The position numbers and the translations under genes were made by a program. A stretch of 64,000 bases of DNA, taken from RHKX01 sp963820055. GTDB taxonomy: Bacteria; Actinomycetota; Thermoleophilia; Solirubrobacterales; 70-9. The stretch lies in NCBI GenBank assembly GCA_963820055.1, contig CAWFYJ010000004.1, positions 558,001 to 622,000 on the forward strand. Direction: 5' to 3'. Position 1 is the first letter of the stretch; each line of letters opens with the position of its first letter. Positions 17,582 to 25,229 of the stretch are shown in pieces. The notes beneath the pieces are model-generated. The model had not been told where the DNA came from. It worked only from the letters and a program-made list of their open reading frames with translations, and did not search any database.

Positions 17582-18318
17582 CGAGCGGCTCCAGTCCGCT
17601 CCGAGTAGATCTCGCGGGCCCGTACGGCCTCGACCTCGGAGACCGGCAGCTCGAAGGCGACGCTGCCGTCCCGCTCGAGGCCGAGGACGCGGTCGGCCTG
17701 CTCGAGGGCCGCGTCGACGTCGTGGGTGACGACGATCCGGGTCCGGCCCGGAGCCGGACCGAGCAGCGGCGCGACCGTTTCGGCGCCGGCCGGGTCGAGA
17801 TTGGCGAGCGGCTCGTCGAGGATCAGCAGGTCGGGCTCGTGAAGCACGGCCCGGCAGACGGCGAGGCGCTTGACCATCCCGGCCGACATCTCGTCGACCC
17901 GGGTCGAGGCGCGGTGGCCGAGGCCGACCCGTTCGAGGAGCTCGTCGATCCGCTTCGCGCCACCGTCCGCCAGGCCGAACAGTTTCGCGTGGAAGGCGAG
18001 GTTCTCGCGGGCGTCGAGGTCGCGGTAGAGGAGCGCCTGGTGGCCGAGGAAGCCGATCCGGCCGCGCAGCTTCCACGCCTCCCGCGGCAGGCCGAACCCG
18101 AACACCTCGATCGCGCCTTCAGTCGGCCGCAGCAGCGTCGCGACGATCCGCAGCAGCGTCGACTTGCCGGCGCCGTTGGGCCCGAGCACCGCGAGCGTCG
18201 ATCCCGGGTCGAGTTCGAGCGTGAGATCGCGCAGGACCCAGCGCTCGCCGTAGGCGAGGCTCAGGCCGTCGGCCCGCAGCGCGGGTGCGTCGGCGGGATC
18301 CGTAACCGGGTCGGCCAC
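17578..18318 (-). CDS. ccmA: heme exporter ATP-binding protein CcmA
   Basis: The 246-residue ATPase has Walker A LGPNGAGKST, signature-region MSAGMVKRLAVCRAVL and Walker B LLILDEPLANLD. CcmA drives release of heme-loaded CcmE from CcmC in cytochrome c maturation. It is the first gene of the heme operon. Start GTG 18318-18316 lies 7 bases after a TAGCCT -10 box (minus strand 18331-18326), so the operon probably begins with a leaderless mRNA. Confidence 0.95.
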   Translation of the reverse strand: MADPVTDPADAPALRADGLSLAYGERWVLRDLTLELDPGSTLAVLGPNGAGKSTLLRIVATLLRPTEGAIEVFGFGLPREAWKLRGRIGFLGHQALLYRDLDARENLAFHAKLFGLADGGAKRIDELLERVGLGHRASTRVDEMSAGMVKRLAVCRAVLHEPDLLILDEPLANLDPAGAETVAPLLGPAPGRTRIVVTHDVDAALEQADRVLGLERDGSVAFELPVSEVEAVRAREIYSERTGAAR

Positions 18319-18391
18319 GGGCGGAAGGCTAGAGCCGCAGGGACCGCGCCCCGCCGCCGGATGACGGCGACGGGCGAGATCCCCCGGTCAG

Positions 18392-18634
18392 TCAGAGGGG
18401 GAGCTTGGAACGCCCCTCGCGGCCCTTCGAGGCGCTCTTGTTCGTCGCCTTGCGTGACGACGAGAACGGCTTCTGGAACCAGCGGCCGAGTGGCCCGGGC
18501 GCCTTGCTTCCGGCCTGCTGGCCGACGCCGAGCGTCTTGTCGACGCCGCGCTGCGGGCCGTGCGAGAGCCGCGGAACCAGGAACGCGAGGATCGCGAGAA
18601 CGATGCAGATGGCGATGACGCCGCCGATGATCAT
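18392..18634 (-). CDS. small single-pass membrane protein, basic tail
   Basis: This 80-residue protein has one N-terminal membrane segment (about residues 1-20, MIIGGVIAICIVLAILAFLV), then a Gly/Pro-rich region and a strongly basic Ser/Lys/Arg C-terminus. The start at ATG 18634 is well supported by the Shine-Dalgarno sequence AGGGAGAG about 5 bases upstream. The function is unknown. The basic cytoplasmic tail could bind lipid headgroups or nucleic acid. Confidence 0.75.
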   Translation of the reverse strand: MIIGGVIAICIVLAILAFLVPRLSHGPQRGVDKTLGVGQQAGSKAPGPLGRWFQKPFSSSRKATNKSASKGREGRSKLPL

Positions 18635-18771
18635 TTGACTCTCCCTGTCATTGGATGGAACTCCCCTCGAGGTCATTGATCCCCGGAAACGACGACCGTG
18701 AAACCTCCGCCCAGACAATCACCGGGTTCGCTTGAGGCCGTGCTTAGGACCGCGGCCCAGAATCCCCGCGG

Positions 18772-19260
18772 ATGGCAGCAACGGACGGACGCAGCGATCG
18801 CAGGGTGAAGCGGCGGATCGCCGCCACCGCGGCCACCGCCGCCCTCGCCCTCAGCGGGCCCGCCGCCGCCGCGGCCCGTCCGGCCGGCACCCGATCCGCG
18901 ACGCCGCCGCGTCCGAGCGGCAACCCGGTCTCGCGGATCGCCCACTCCGACCAGTCGCGCGCCGCCATGTCCCTCGACGTCGCCCGCCGCAACGAAATGG
19001 CTGGACACCGCGCCCGCCTCGCCGGGGCGCTCGCCGACGAGCTCGGTGGCCGCGGCGACGCGGACTCGATCGAGCGGGCGCTCGCCGCCGCCGAGACCGA
19101 GGCCAGCGCCGCCTACGCGCGCGGCGAGAGGCCGCCGTCGGTGGCCGTGCTGCCGGACGCGATCGCCGGCGTCACCGGGATGAGCGACGAGGAGATATCC
19201 GCCGCCTTCGAGGCGATGTCGCGGAACGCGCTCGAGCGCCGCCGCGCGACCCAGGGATGA
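18772..19260 (+). CDS. secreted hypothetical protein
   Basis: The 162-residue protein begins with a basic N-region and an Ala-rich hydrophobic core (about residues 13-35) that looks like a signal peptide. A mature helical, Ala/Glu/Arg-rich domain follows with DEEISAAFEAMSRNALERRR at the end. I do not recognise the family. It is divergent from the small membrane protein. The 137-base gap between them contains GTCATTG twice (about 18647 and 18670) but no further gene. Confidence 0.65.
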   Translation: MAATDGRSDRRVKRRIAATAATAALALSGPAAAAARPAGTRSATPPRPSGNPVSRIAHSDQSRAAMSLDVARRNEMAGHRARLAGALADELGGRGDADSIERALAAAETEASAAYARGERPPSVAVLPDAIAGVTGMSDEEISAAFEAMSRNALERRRATQG

Positions 19261-19313
19261 CCGCGGCAATGCGCCACGCGGTTTCAGGCTTCCCGCGCGG
19301 GTAGGTTCCCCGC

Positions 19314-19820
19314 ATGGACTTCACCTACTGCCCCCGCTGCGCGACCGAGCTCGAGATGCAGGCTTCCGACGGACCCGACCCGGACCGCCCGACCTGCCCG
19401 AACTGCGGTTTCGTCCACTACGAGAACCCGGCCCCGACGGTGCAGGCATGGATCGAGCGCGACGGCGAGTACATGGCGCTGCGACGCAACCAGGATCCGA
19501 TGAAGGGCGAGTGGAACATGCCCGGTGGGTTCATCGAGGCCGGCGAGGCGGGCCCGGAGGCGATCGTCCGCGAGGTCCGCGAGGAGACCGGCCTCGAGGT
19601 CGAGGTCGGCGACCCGATCGGCGCCTACCCCTCGACCTACGGGAGCGGCGAGGACGCCCAGCCGATCCTCGGCCTCGCCTACCGGTGCACGGTGGCCGGC
19701 GGGGAGCTCGACGTCTCCGACGAGTCGCAGGAGGCGGGCTGGTTCAGCCTCGCCGACTTCCCGGAGCCGGCCTTCGCCGACGAGCGGAAGGCACTCGCTG
19801 TGCTCCGCGGCAAGGGCTGA
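19314..19820 (+). CDS. Nudix hydrolase with N-terminal zinc ribbon
   Basis: The 168-residue protein starts with a zinc ribbon (YCPRCATEL and TCPNCGFVHYENPAPT). The Nudix box GGFIEAGEAGPEAIVREVREETGL follows with all catalytic glutamates; I quote it here only as pattern Gx5Ex7REVxEExG at about residues 66-88. Zinc ribbon plus Nudix resembles the NADH/ADP-ribose pyrophosphatase group, so a nucleoside-diphosphate derivative is the likely substrate. A TAGGTT -10 box ends 6 bases before the ATG, indicating a leaderless message. It ends directly against the convergent arginase-like gene. Confidence 0.93.
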   Translation: MDFTYCPRCATELEMQASDGPDPDRPTCPNCGFVHYENPAPTVQAWIERDGEYMALRRNQDPMKGEWNMPGGFIEAGEAGPEAIVREVREETGLEVEVGDPIGAYPSTYGSGEDAQPILGLAYRCTVAGGELDVSDESQEAGWFSLADFPEPAFADERKALAVLRGKG

Positions 19821-20705
19821 TCAGCCGAGGGTCGCGCCGAGCAGCTCGACGATCCGCGCCGCCGAGTCGCCGCCCGGATCCTTCTCGGGGTTGAAGCAGA
19901 CGACGTTCAGGCCGGCGCAGGCCGGGTCGGCGAGGAGCGGAGCGAGCAGGAGGCGGAGCTCGTCCCAGTCCAGCCCACCGGGGACGAAGGCGTCGGTCGC
20001 CGGGAACACGTCCTCGTCGAGGACGTCGAGGTCGAGATGCACCCAGTACCCGCCGGGGCCGGTCGCGGCCAGCTCGGCGGCGACCACCTCCCCCGTTGCG
20101 GCGAGTCCGCGGTCGCGGAGGCCGGACGTGTCGAGGAACGTCCCGGCGCCGAGGTCGCCGGGCAGCACGGAGCCGAGGCCACGCGCCTCGTCGAGGTCGC
20201 GGGGGCCGAGCAGCGCCAGCCGTGCCGGGTCGAGAGGAGCCGTGCCGGCGGCCTCGAGCCAGCCGGTCGGACCGTGCCCGAGCGCGACGGCGAGCGGCAT
20301 GTCAGCGGCCTCGCCGGTCTCGGAGCTGTCGGCGTCGTAGAGATCGAGGTGTCCGTCGACGTAGGCGATCGCCGGTGGGTCGCCGACAGCTGCGAGCCCG
20401 CCGAGGACGCCGGGGACGAGCGTGCAGCAACCCCCGAGGACGAGCAGCGGGTCGCCGGAGCCGGCCAGCGCCGCCGTGCGCTCGCGGAGCTCGCGGGTGA
20501 GCTCGAGGACGGCGTCATAGGAGACGACGCCCGAGCCCGGGTCGCGCTCGGGATCCCGGAGCAGGGTCAGGGTCGCATCGCGGTCGCCGAGCGCGACGGT
20601 GTCGGCGAGCCCGGCGGCGAGCAGCGCCTCGGGGGCGAGCTCCGTGCCCCCCGGCCTGCCCACGGAATCGATCGGAACGCTGAGCAGATTCCATACCCGG
20701 GGCAT
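19821..20705 (-). CDS. arginase/agmatinase-superfamily protein
   Basis: The 294-residue protein keeps the ureohydrolase layout: a GG motif after a beta strand (LLVLGGCCTLVPG), YVDGHLDLYD (DxHxD) and HLDLDVLDED (DxD), which supply the two-manganese site. The first motif is GGCCT instead of the usual GGDHS, so a metal-ligand histidine is replaced by cysteine. The substrate may therefore differ from arginine. Start ATG 20705 follows a TAGGTT -10 box (minus strand 20717-20712) by 6 bases. It diverges from the acetyltransferase with only 3 bases between start codons. Confidence 0.85.
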   Translation of the reverse strand: MPRVWNLLSVPIDSVGRPGGTELAPEALLAAGLADTVALGDRDATLTLLRDPERDPGSGVVSYDAVLELTRELRERTAALAGSGDPLLVLGGCCTLVPGVLGGLAAVGDPPAIAYVDGHLDLYDADSSETGEAADMPLAVALGHGPTGWLEAAGTAPLDPARLALLGPRDLDEARGLGSVLPGDLGAGTFLDTSGLRDRGLAATGEVVAAELAATGPGGYWVHLDLDVLDEDVFPATDAFVPGGLDWDELRLLLAPLLADPACAGLNVVCFNPEKDPGGDSAARIVELLGATLG

Positions 20706-20708
20706 CTG

Positions 20709-21329
20709 ATGAACCTATCGGCCGCACTACACCCGCCGCTCGAGCCACTGCGAGAATCGCTCGCCGTGCCCGAGCCCGCCCGCGAACGATCGACGACCCG
20801 CGCCGCTGAGTCCGAGAGTGACCCACCGGAGAACTTTCGGGCCGGAATCGAACGCGCATGGGGCATCCTCGGACGCCTCAACGCATTGCCGCCGGGCGAC
20901 TTCGAGGCCATGCGGACGCTCCTCACCGAGCTGACCGGCCGGGAAATCGAGGAGTCGGTCAGGGTGCTGCCTCCCTTTCACACGGACGGCGGCGGCCGGC
21001 TCCGTTTCGGCCGCAACGTGTTCGTCAACCACGGCTGCACGGCAATGGACTCGGGCGGCATCGACATCGGCGACGACGTCCTGATCGGGCCGAACGTCCA
21101 GCTGATCAGCGGCGGGCACCCGCTCGACCCGGCCACCCGCCGCTCGCGGGTGACCACCGCACCGATCCGGATCGACCGCGGTGCCTGGATCGCCGCCGGG
21201 GCGACGGTCCTGCAGGGCGTGACGATCGGAGAGGATGCCGTCGTAGCTGCCGGCGCCGTCGTCACCGCGGACGTGCCGGCGCGCACCATGGTCGCCGGGG
21301 TGCCGGCACGGATCGTCCGCGAGCTCTGA
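20709..21329 (+). CDS. hexapeptide-repeat (LbH) sugar O-acetyltransferase
   Basis: The 206-residue protein ends in a left-handed beta-helix built from hexapeptide repeats (IDIGDDVLIGPNVQLIS, GAWIAAGATVLQGVTIGEDAVVAAGAVVTADVPARTMVAGVPARIV). The catalytic histidine is in SGGHPLDP. The N-terminal helices (LTELTGREIEESVRVLPPF) resemble the maltose acetyltransferase domain. It would transfer acetyl from acetyl-CoA to a sugar or similar hydroxyl. The start is placed at ATG 20709; an internal ATG near 20910 is possible but would remove the Mac-like helix. Confidence 0.88.
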   Translation: MNLSAALHPPLEPLRESLAVPEPARERSTTRAAESESDPPENFRAGIERAWGILGRLNALPPGDFEAMRTLLTELTGREIEESVRVLPPFHTDGGGRLRFGRNVFVNHGCTAMDSGGIDIGDDVLIGPNVQLISGGHPLDPATRRSRVTTAPIRIDRGAWIAAGATVLQGVTIGEDAVVAAGAVVTADVPARTMVAGVPARIVREL

Positions 21330-21353
21330 CGCGCAACCACTGCGCGCCTGCGT

Positions 21354-22916
21354 CTACCGGCCGCGGATCGTCCTGGCCCCGGTCCGCAGCAACGACCCGC
21401 CGCCGTCGCGGAGCACCTTCACCTTCGGCCCGGCGCCCCCGTAGAGCAGGCCGGCGCTGGAGCGGATCGCCCGGCCGAGCGTCGCGTCGTAGGGATGCCA
21501 CCAGAAGTCGCGGCTGCGGGCCGAGTTCCAGGTCACGGTCTTGATCTCCGCGCACTCGTAGAGGCCGAACTTCGAATGCGTGCGGCCGAGGCCCGAGTCC
21601 TTGACGCCGCCCCAGGCGCACTGCACGGCGGCGTGGGTGTAGGCGTGGTCGTTGATCCAGACCATCCCCGACTCGATCCTCCGCGCCATCCGCTCGCCCT
21701 TGGCGCGGTTGCGGGTCCAGATCGAGGCGCCGAGGCCGAACTCGGAGTCGTTGGCGAGCCGGATCGCCTCCTCGTCGTCGGCGACGACGACGATCGGGAC
21801 GACGGGCCCGAAGATCTCCTCGCGCATGATCCGCATCTCGTGGGTGACGCCGGTCAGCACGGTCGGCGCGATGTGGTCGCCCGGCGATCCCGCGATCTCG
21901 ATCGGGCCGCCGCAGAGCCGCTCCGCGCCGTTGGCGATCGCGTCCTCGACCAGCGTGTTGACGATCGCCGCCTGCTCGGCGGAGACCATCGGGCCGATCT
22001 CGACGTCCCAGCTCTGCGGGTCGCCGACCTCGAGCCGGGAGGCGGCCTCGCGGACGCCGGCGATGAACCGGTCGGCGACCTCGGCGACGACGTAGACGCG
22101 CTCGATTCCCGAGCAGGTCTGTCCGGCGTTGGCGAAGCCGCCCCAGACGATCCCGTCGACGGCGTTGTCGAGGTCGGCGTCGGCGCAGACGATCGCCGGG
22201 TCCTTGCCGCCGAGCTCGAGGACCGCGCCCTTCATCCGCGCCGCGCAGGCGGCGCCGACGGCGTAACCGGTTGCGACCGAGCCGGTGAAGAAGACCTTGC
22301 GGACGGACGACTCGACGACCGCTCTGCCGACCTCGCCGTCGCCCTGCAGCACCCGGATCAGGCCTTCCGGCAAGCCGGCCTTCTCGAAGGCGACGCGGAT
22401 CCGGTCGCCGAGCAGCGGCGTCAGCTCGGAAGGCTTCAGGACGACGCCGTTGCCGGCCATCAGCGCGATCGCTACCTCACCGAACGGGATCGACCACGGG
22501 TAGTTCCAGGGAGCGATCACGGCGACGACGCCGAGCGGCTCGAAGCTGAACTTCGCCTTCTTCCCGAGGAACAGCCCGCCGCCCATCTTGATCTGCTGCT
22601 CGTCGAGGATCTCGGGTCCCGCCTCGGCGATCCAGCGGAGCGCGTCGATCGTCGGGACGACCTCCATCGTGTGCGACTCCGTGATCGGTTTGCCCTGCTC
22701 GCTCGTCAGCAGCCGGGCGACCTCCTCGACGTCGCCCGCGAGGATCTCGGCGGCGCGGCGCAGGTAGCGGCCGCGATCGGGGAGCGCGAGCTCGCCCCAG
22801 AAGCGCTGGACCTCGGCGACCCCGTCGACCGCCGCCTGGACGTCCCCCGGCTCGATCGTGGGGACCGTGCCGAGCAGCTCACCGGTCGCGGGATTGAACG
22901 AGTCCAGGCTCCCCAT
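21354..22916 (-). CDS. NAD(P)-dependent aldehyde dehydrogenase (succinate-semialdehyde type)
   Basis: The 520-residue enzyme has the full aldehyde dehydrogenase set: APWNYPW, FTGSVATG, the general-base glutamate in LELGGKDP, the catalytic cysteine in NAGQTCSG and EEIFGPVVPIV. SEQGKPITES suggests the succinate-semialdehyde or broad-substrate group, but the aldehyde is not certain. The C-terminus extends about 40 residues past the usual end with a basic Gly-rich tail. A TAGGCT -10 box (22931-22926, inside the end of rarA) lies 9 bases before the ATG. A second aldehyde dehydrogenase is at 36173. Confidence 0.92.
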   Translation of the reverse strand: MGSLDSFNPATGELLGTVPTIEPGDVQAAVDGVAEVQRFWGELALPDRGRYLRRAAEILAGDVEEVARLLTSEQGKPITESHTMEVVPTIDALRWIAEAGPEILDEQQIKMGGGLFLGKKAKFSFEPLGVVAVIAPWNYPWSIPFGEVAIALMAGNGVVLKPSELTPLLGDRIRVAFEKAGLPEGLIRVLQGDGEVGRAVVESSVRKVFFTGSVATGYAVGAACAARMKGAVLELGGKDPAIVCADADLDNAVDGIVWGGFANAGQTCSGIERVYVVAEVADRFIAGVREAASRLEVGDPQSWDVEIGPMVSAEQAAIVNTLVEDAIANGAERLCGGPIEIAGSPGDHIAPTVLTGVTHEMRIMREEIFGPVVPIVVVADDEEAIRLANDSEFGLGASIWTRNRAKGERMARRIESGMVWINDHAYTHAAVQCAWGGVKDSGLGRTHSKFGLYECAEIKTVTWNSARSRDFWWHPYDATLGRAIRSSAGLLYGGAGPKVKVLRDGGGSLLRTGARTIRGR

Positions 22917-22928
22917 GCAGCGCCCAGC

Positions 22929-24254
22929 CTATTCGCGGAAGTCCCGCAACCGCTTGAGGCGCTCGGTCAGCTCCGCCTCGAAGCCGCGATCGGTCGGCTC
23001 GTAGAAGCGGGTGTCGCCGAGGTCGTCGGGAAGCGTTCGCTGATCGGTGACGCCGCCCGGCGCATCGTGCGGGTAGCGGTAGCCGACGCCGCGGCCGAGC
23101 TCCTTCGCCCCCGCGTAGTGGCTGTCGCGAACCGCCTGCGGAGGCTCGGCGGCGCCATTGCGGCGGACGTGCTCCTCGGCGGCGAGCAGCGCCATGTAGG
23201 AGGCGTTCGACTTCGGCGCGAGGGCCAGGTAAACGGCGGCCTGCGCGAGGTTGATCCGGCACTCGGGCAACCCGACGCGATCGACCGCGGCGGCTGCGGC
23301 TGTCGCCACCGCGAGCGCCTGCGGCGCGGCGTTGCCGACGTCTTCGGAGGCGAAGATGACCATCCGCCTCGCGATGAAGCGCGGGTCCTCGCCGCCGGCG
23401 AGCATCGCTGCCAGGTAATAGACCGACGCGTCGACGTCGGAGTTCCGCGTCGCCTTGATCCAGGCGGAGATGTAGTCGTAGTGGCGATCGCCGCCCTTGT
23501 CGTAGAGGACCGCGCGCTTCTGGAGGGCGTCCTCGGCGGCGGCTAGATCGACGTGCCCGTTCGGGCCGGCCGCTGTCGCGGCGCGCTCGAGGGCTCCGAG
23601 CGCAGCCCGGGCGTCGCCGCCCGCCCGGGCGGCGAGCATCGCGAGGGCGTCGTCGTCGACGGTCGGCGGATCGGCGACGCCGCGCTCGGGGTCGGCGAGC
23701 GCGCGGCGCAGCAGCTCGGCGACCGAGTCCTCGCCGAGCGCCCGCAGCTCGTAGATCTGCGAGCGCGAGAGGAGCGCCGAGTTGACCTCGAAGTATGGGT
23801 TCTCAGTCGTTGCGCCGATCAGCGTCACGAGCCCGTCCTCGACGGCGGGGAGCAGCGCGTCCTGCTGGGCCTTGTTGAAGCGGTGGATCTCGTCGAGGAA
23901 GAAGACCGTGCGGCGCCCCGCCCGGCGGCGCTCCTCGGCGCGCCCGAGCATCGCCCGGACCTCGGGACGCCCGGCGTTGACCGCCGACTCCTCCTCGAAG
24001 GCCCCGTCGGCTGCCGTCGCGACGATCCGCGCGATCGTCGTCTTGCCGGTGCCGGGCGGGCCGTAGAGCACCATCGAGTGGGGCTCGCCGTTCTCGATCG
24101 CGGTACGAAGGGTCGATCCCTCGGCGAGCAGGTGCTCCTGACCGACCAGGTCGTCGATCCCGCGCGGGCGCATCCGCACCGCCAGCGGCGTTCCCTCGGC
24201 CGTCCCGCCCGCGGCCGCCGGCGAATCGTCGCTCTCGAACAGCTGCTCGTCCAT
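22929..24254 (-). CDS. rarA: replication-associated recombination protein A (AAA+ ATPase)
   Basis: The 441-residue protein has LAVRMRPRGIDDLVGQEHLL, Walker A YGPPGTGKTT, Walker B FFLDEIHRFNKAQQDALL, sensor TLIGATTENPYFEVN and the C-terminal NAPQALAVATAAAAAVDRVGLPE region typical of RarA/MgsA. The family acts at stalled replication forks and interacts with SSB. Start ATG 24254 is supported by a GATACT -10-like box (24267-24262) 7 bases upstream and by family length. The C-terminal FRE* is close to the SSADH promoter. Confidence 0.95.
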   Translation of the reverse strand: MDEQLFESDDSPAAAGGTAEGTPLAVRMRPRGIDDLVGQEHLLAEGSTLRTAIENGEPHSMVLYGPPGTGKTTIARIVATAADGAFEEESAVNAGRPEVRAMLGRAEERRRAGRRTVFFLDEIHRFNKAQQDALLPAVEDGLVTLIGATTENPYFEVNSALLSRSQIYELRALGEDSVAELLRRALADPERGVADPPTVDDDALAMLAARAGGDARAALGALERAATAAGPNGHVDLAAAEDALQKRAVLYDKGGDRHYDYISAWIKATRNSDVDASVYYLAAMLAGGEDPRFIARRMVIFASEDVGNAAPQALAVATAAAAAVDRVGLPECRINLAQAAVYLALAPKSNASYMALLAAEEHVRRNGAAEPPQAVRDSHYAGAKELGRGVGYRYPHDAPGGVTDQRTLPDDLGDTRFYEPTDRGFEAELTERLKRLRDFRE

Positions 24255-24324
24255 CGGTCCCAGTATCCAGAGGCGCGGGGACGGGGTGACGGGCCGCGGC
24301 TTCGGGCCGGGTAACCTGACGCCG

Positions 24325-25209
24325 ATGGGCGAGGCCGAGCAGACGGGGGGAGCGGGCACGGTCGGCGATGCCGGCGTGTCGACGAACGGCGCCTCCGCCA
24401 ACGGCGGAGCCCCCGCCGAGCCGGAGAAGATGCGCCTCGGCGGCATGGCCCTCCGCAACGGCCTGCTGATCCACGGTCCGACGTCGTGGGGCGCCGCCGC
24501 TCGGGCTAAGGACGGCTCGATCGACGTCGCCGCCGGCAAGAAGCCCAACTTCGGCGGCAACCGGCTCGCCAAGGTGCCGATCCTCCGCGGGCCGATCCGG
24601 CTCGCCGAGGCGTTCGCGGTGATCCCCGTCGCCCGCTTCTCGGTCCCCGCCTCCCGCCTTCCCTTCGAGGACCCGCGCGTGATCGTCGCCGGCATCGCCA
24701 GCACGGTCGTCGGCAACGCGATCCGCGGCGGCCGCCACGCTAAGGCGACGCCGCTTCGCGAAGGTCTCTCCGCCACCGTCGGCCTCGTCCCCTCGATCGT
24801 CTCGCTGAGCGGCTCCGAGCTCGCCGCCTACCACGCCGCCGAGCACAAGTCGATCGGCGGCTACGAGCAGGACCGCGACCCCGCCGAGGTCCCCAAGGAG
24901 CACAAGCGCTGCGGCTCCAACCTGATCGCCCCGATGGTCTTCTTCTCGATCGCCGGCCAGCTCCTAACCGACCGCCTCATCGAGAAGCCCGGTCGCTTCG
25001 CCCGGGCGATCAGCGCCGTCGCCGGAATCTCCCTGTCGGTGGAGGTCTTCGTGCACGCCGAGCGCCATCCCGAGTCCCTGGTCGGCCGGGCCGTGCATTT
25101 CGCCGGGCACGAGATCCAGGCCCGTTTCGCAACCAGGGAGCCGACGCCTGAGCAACTCGAGGTCGCCGTGGCGGCGCTCGACGCGTTACTCGCCGCCGAG
25201 CAGGACTAA
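24325..25209 (+). CDS. DUF1385 family membrane protein
   Basis: The 294-residue protein has a Gly/Ala-rich leader, then LGGMALRNGLLIHGP, membrane segments and the DUF1385 hallmark AAYHAAEHKSIGGYEQ with KRCGSNLIAP. The His/Cys residues suggest metal or redox chemistry, but the family's function is not established. Start ATG 24325 is chosen because a TAACCT -10 box ends 7 bases upstream. GTG 24286 is the alternative. The next gene is the FtsH-like protease 20 bases downstream. Confidence 0.88.
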   Translation: MGEAEQTGGAGTVGDAGVSTNGASANGGAPAEPEKMRLGGMALRNGLLIHGPTSWGAAARAKDGSIDVAAGKKPNFGGNRLAKVPILRGPIRLAEAFAVIPVARFSVPASRLPFEDPRVIVAGIASTVVGNAIRGGRHAKATPLREGLSATVGLVPSIVSLSGSELAAYHAAEHKSIGGYEQDRDPAEVPKEHKRCGSNLIAPMVFFSIAGQLLTDRLIEKPGRFARAISAVAGISLSVEVFVHAERHPESLVGRAVHFAGHEIQARFATREPTPEQLEVAVAALDALLAAEQD

Positions 25210-25229
25210 AGGGGCGCGACGGTCTGCCG

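Noticed and set aside
18640..18680. GTCATTG repeated at about 18647 and 18670 as a binding site
   Set aside because: Only seven bases and two copies; too short to claim in a spacer with other candidate promoter elements.
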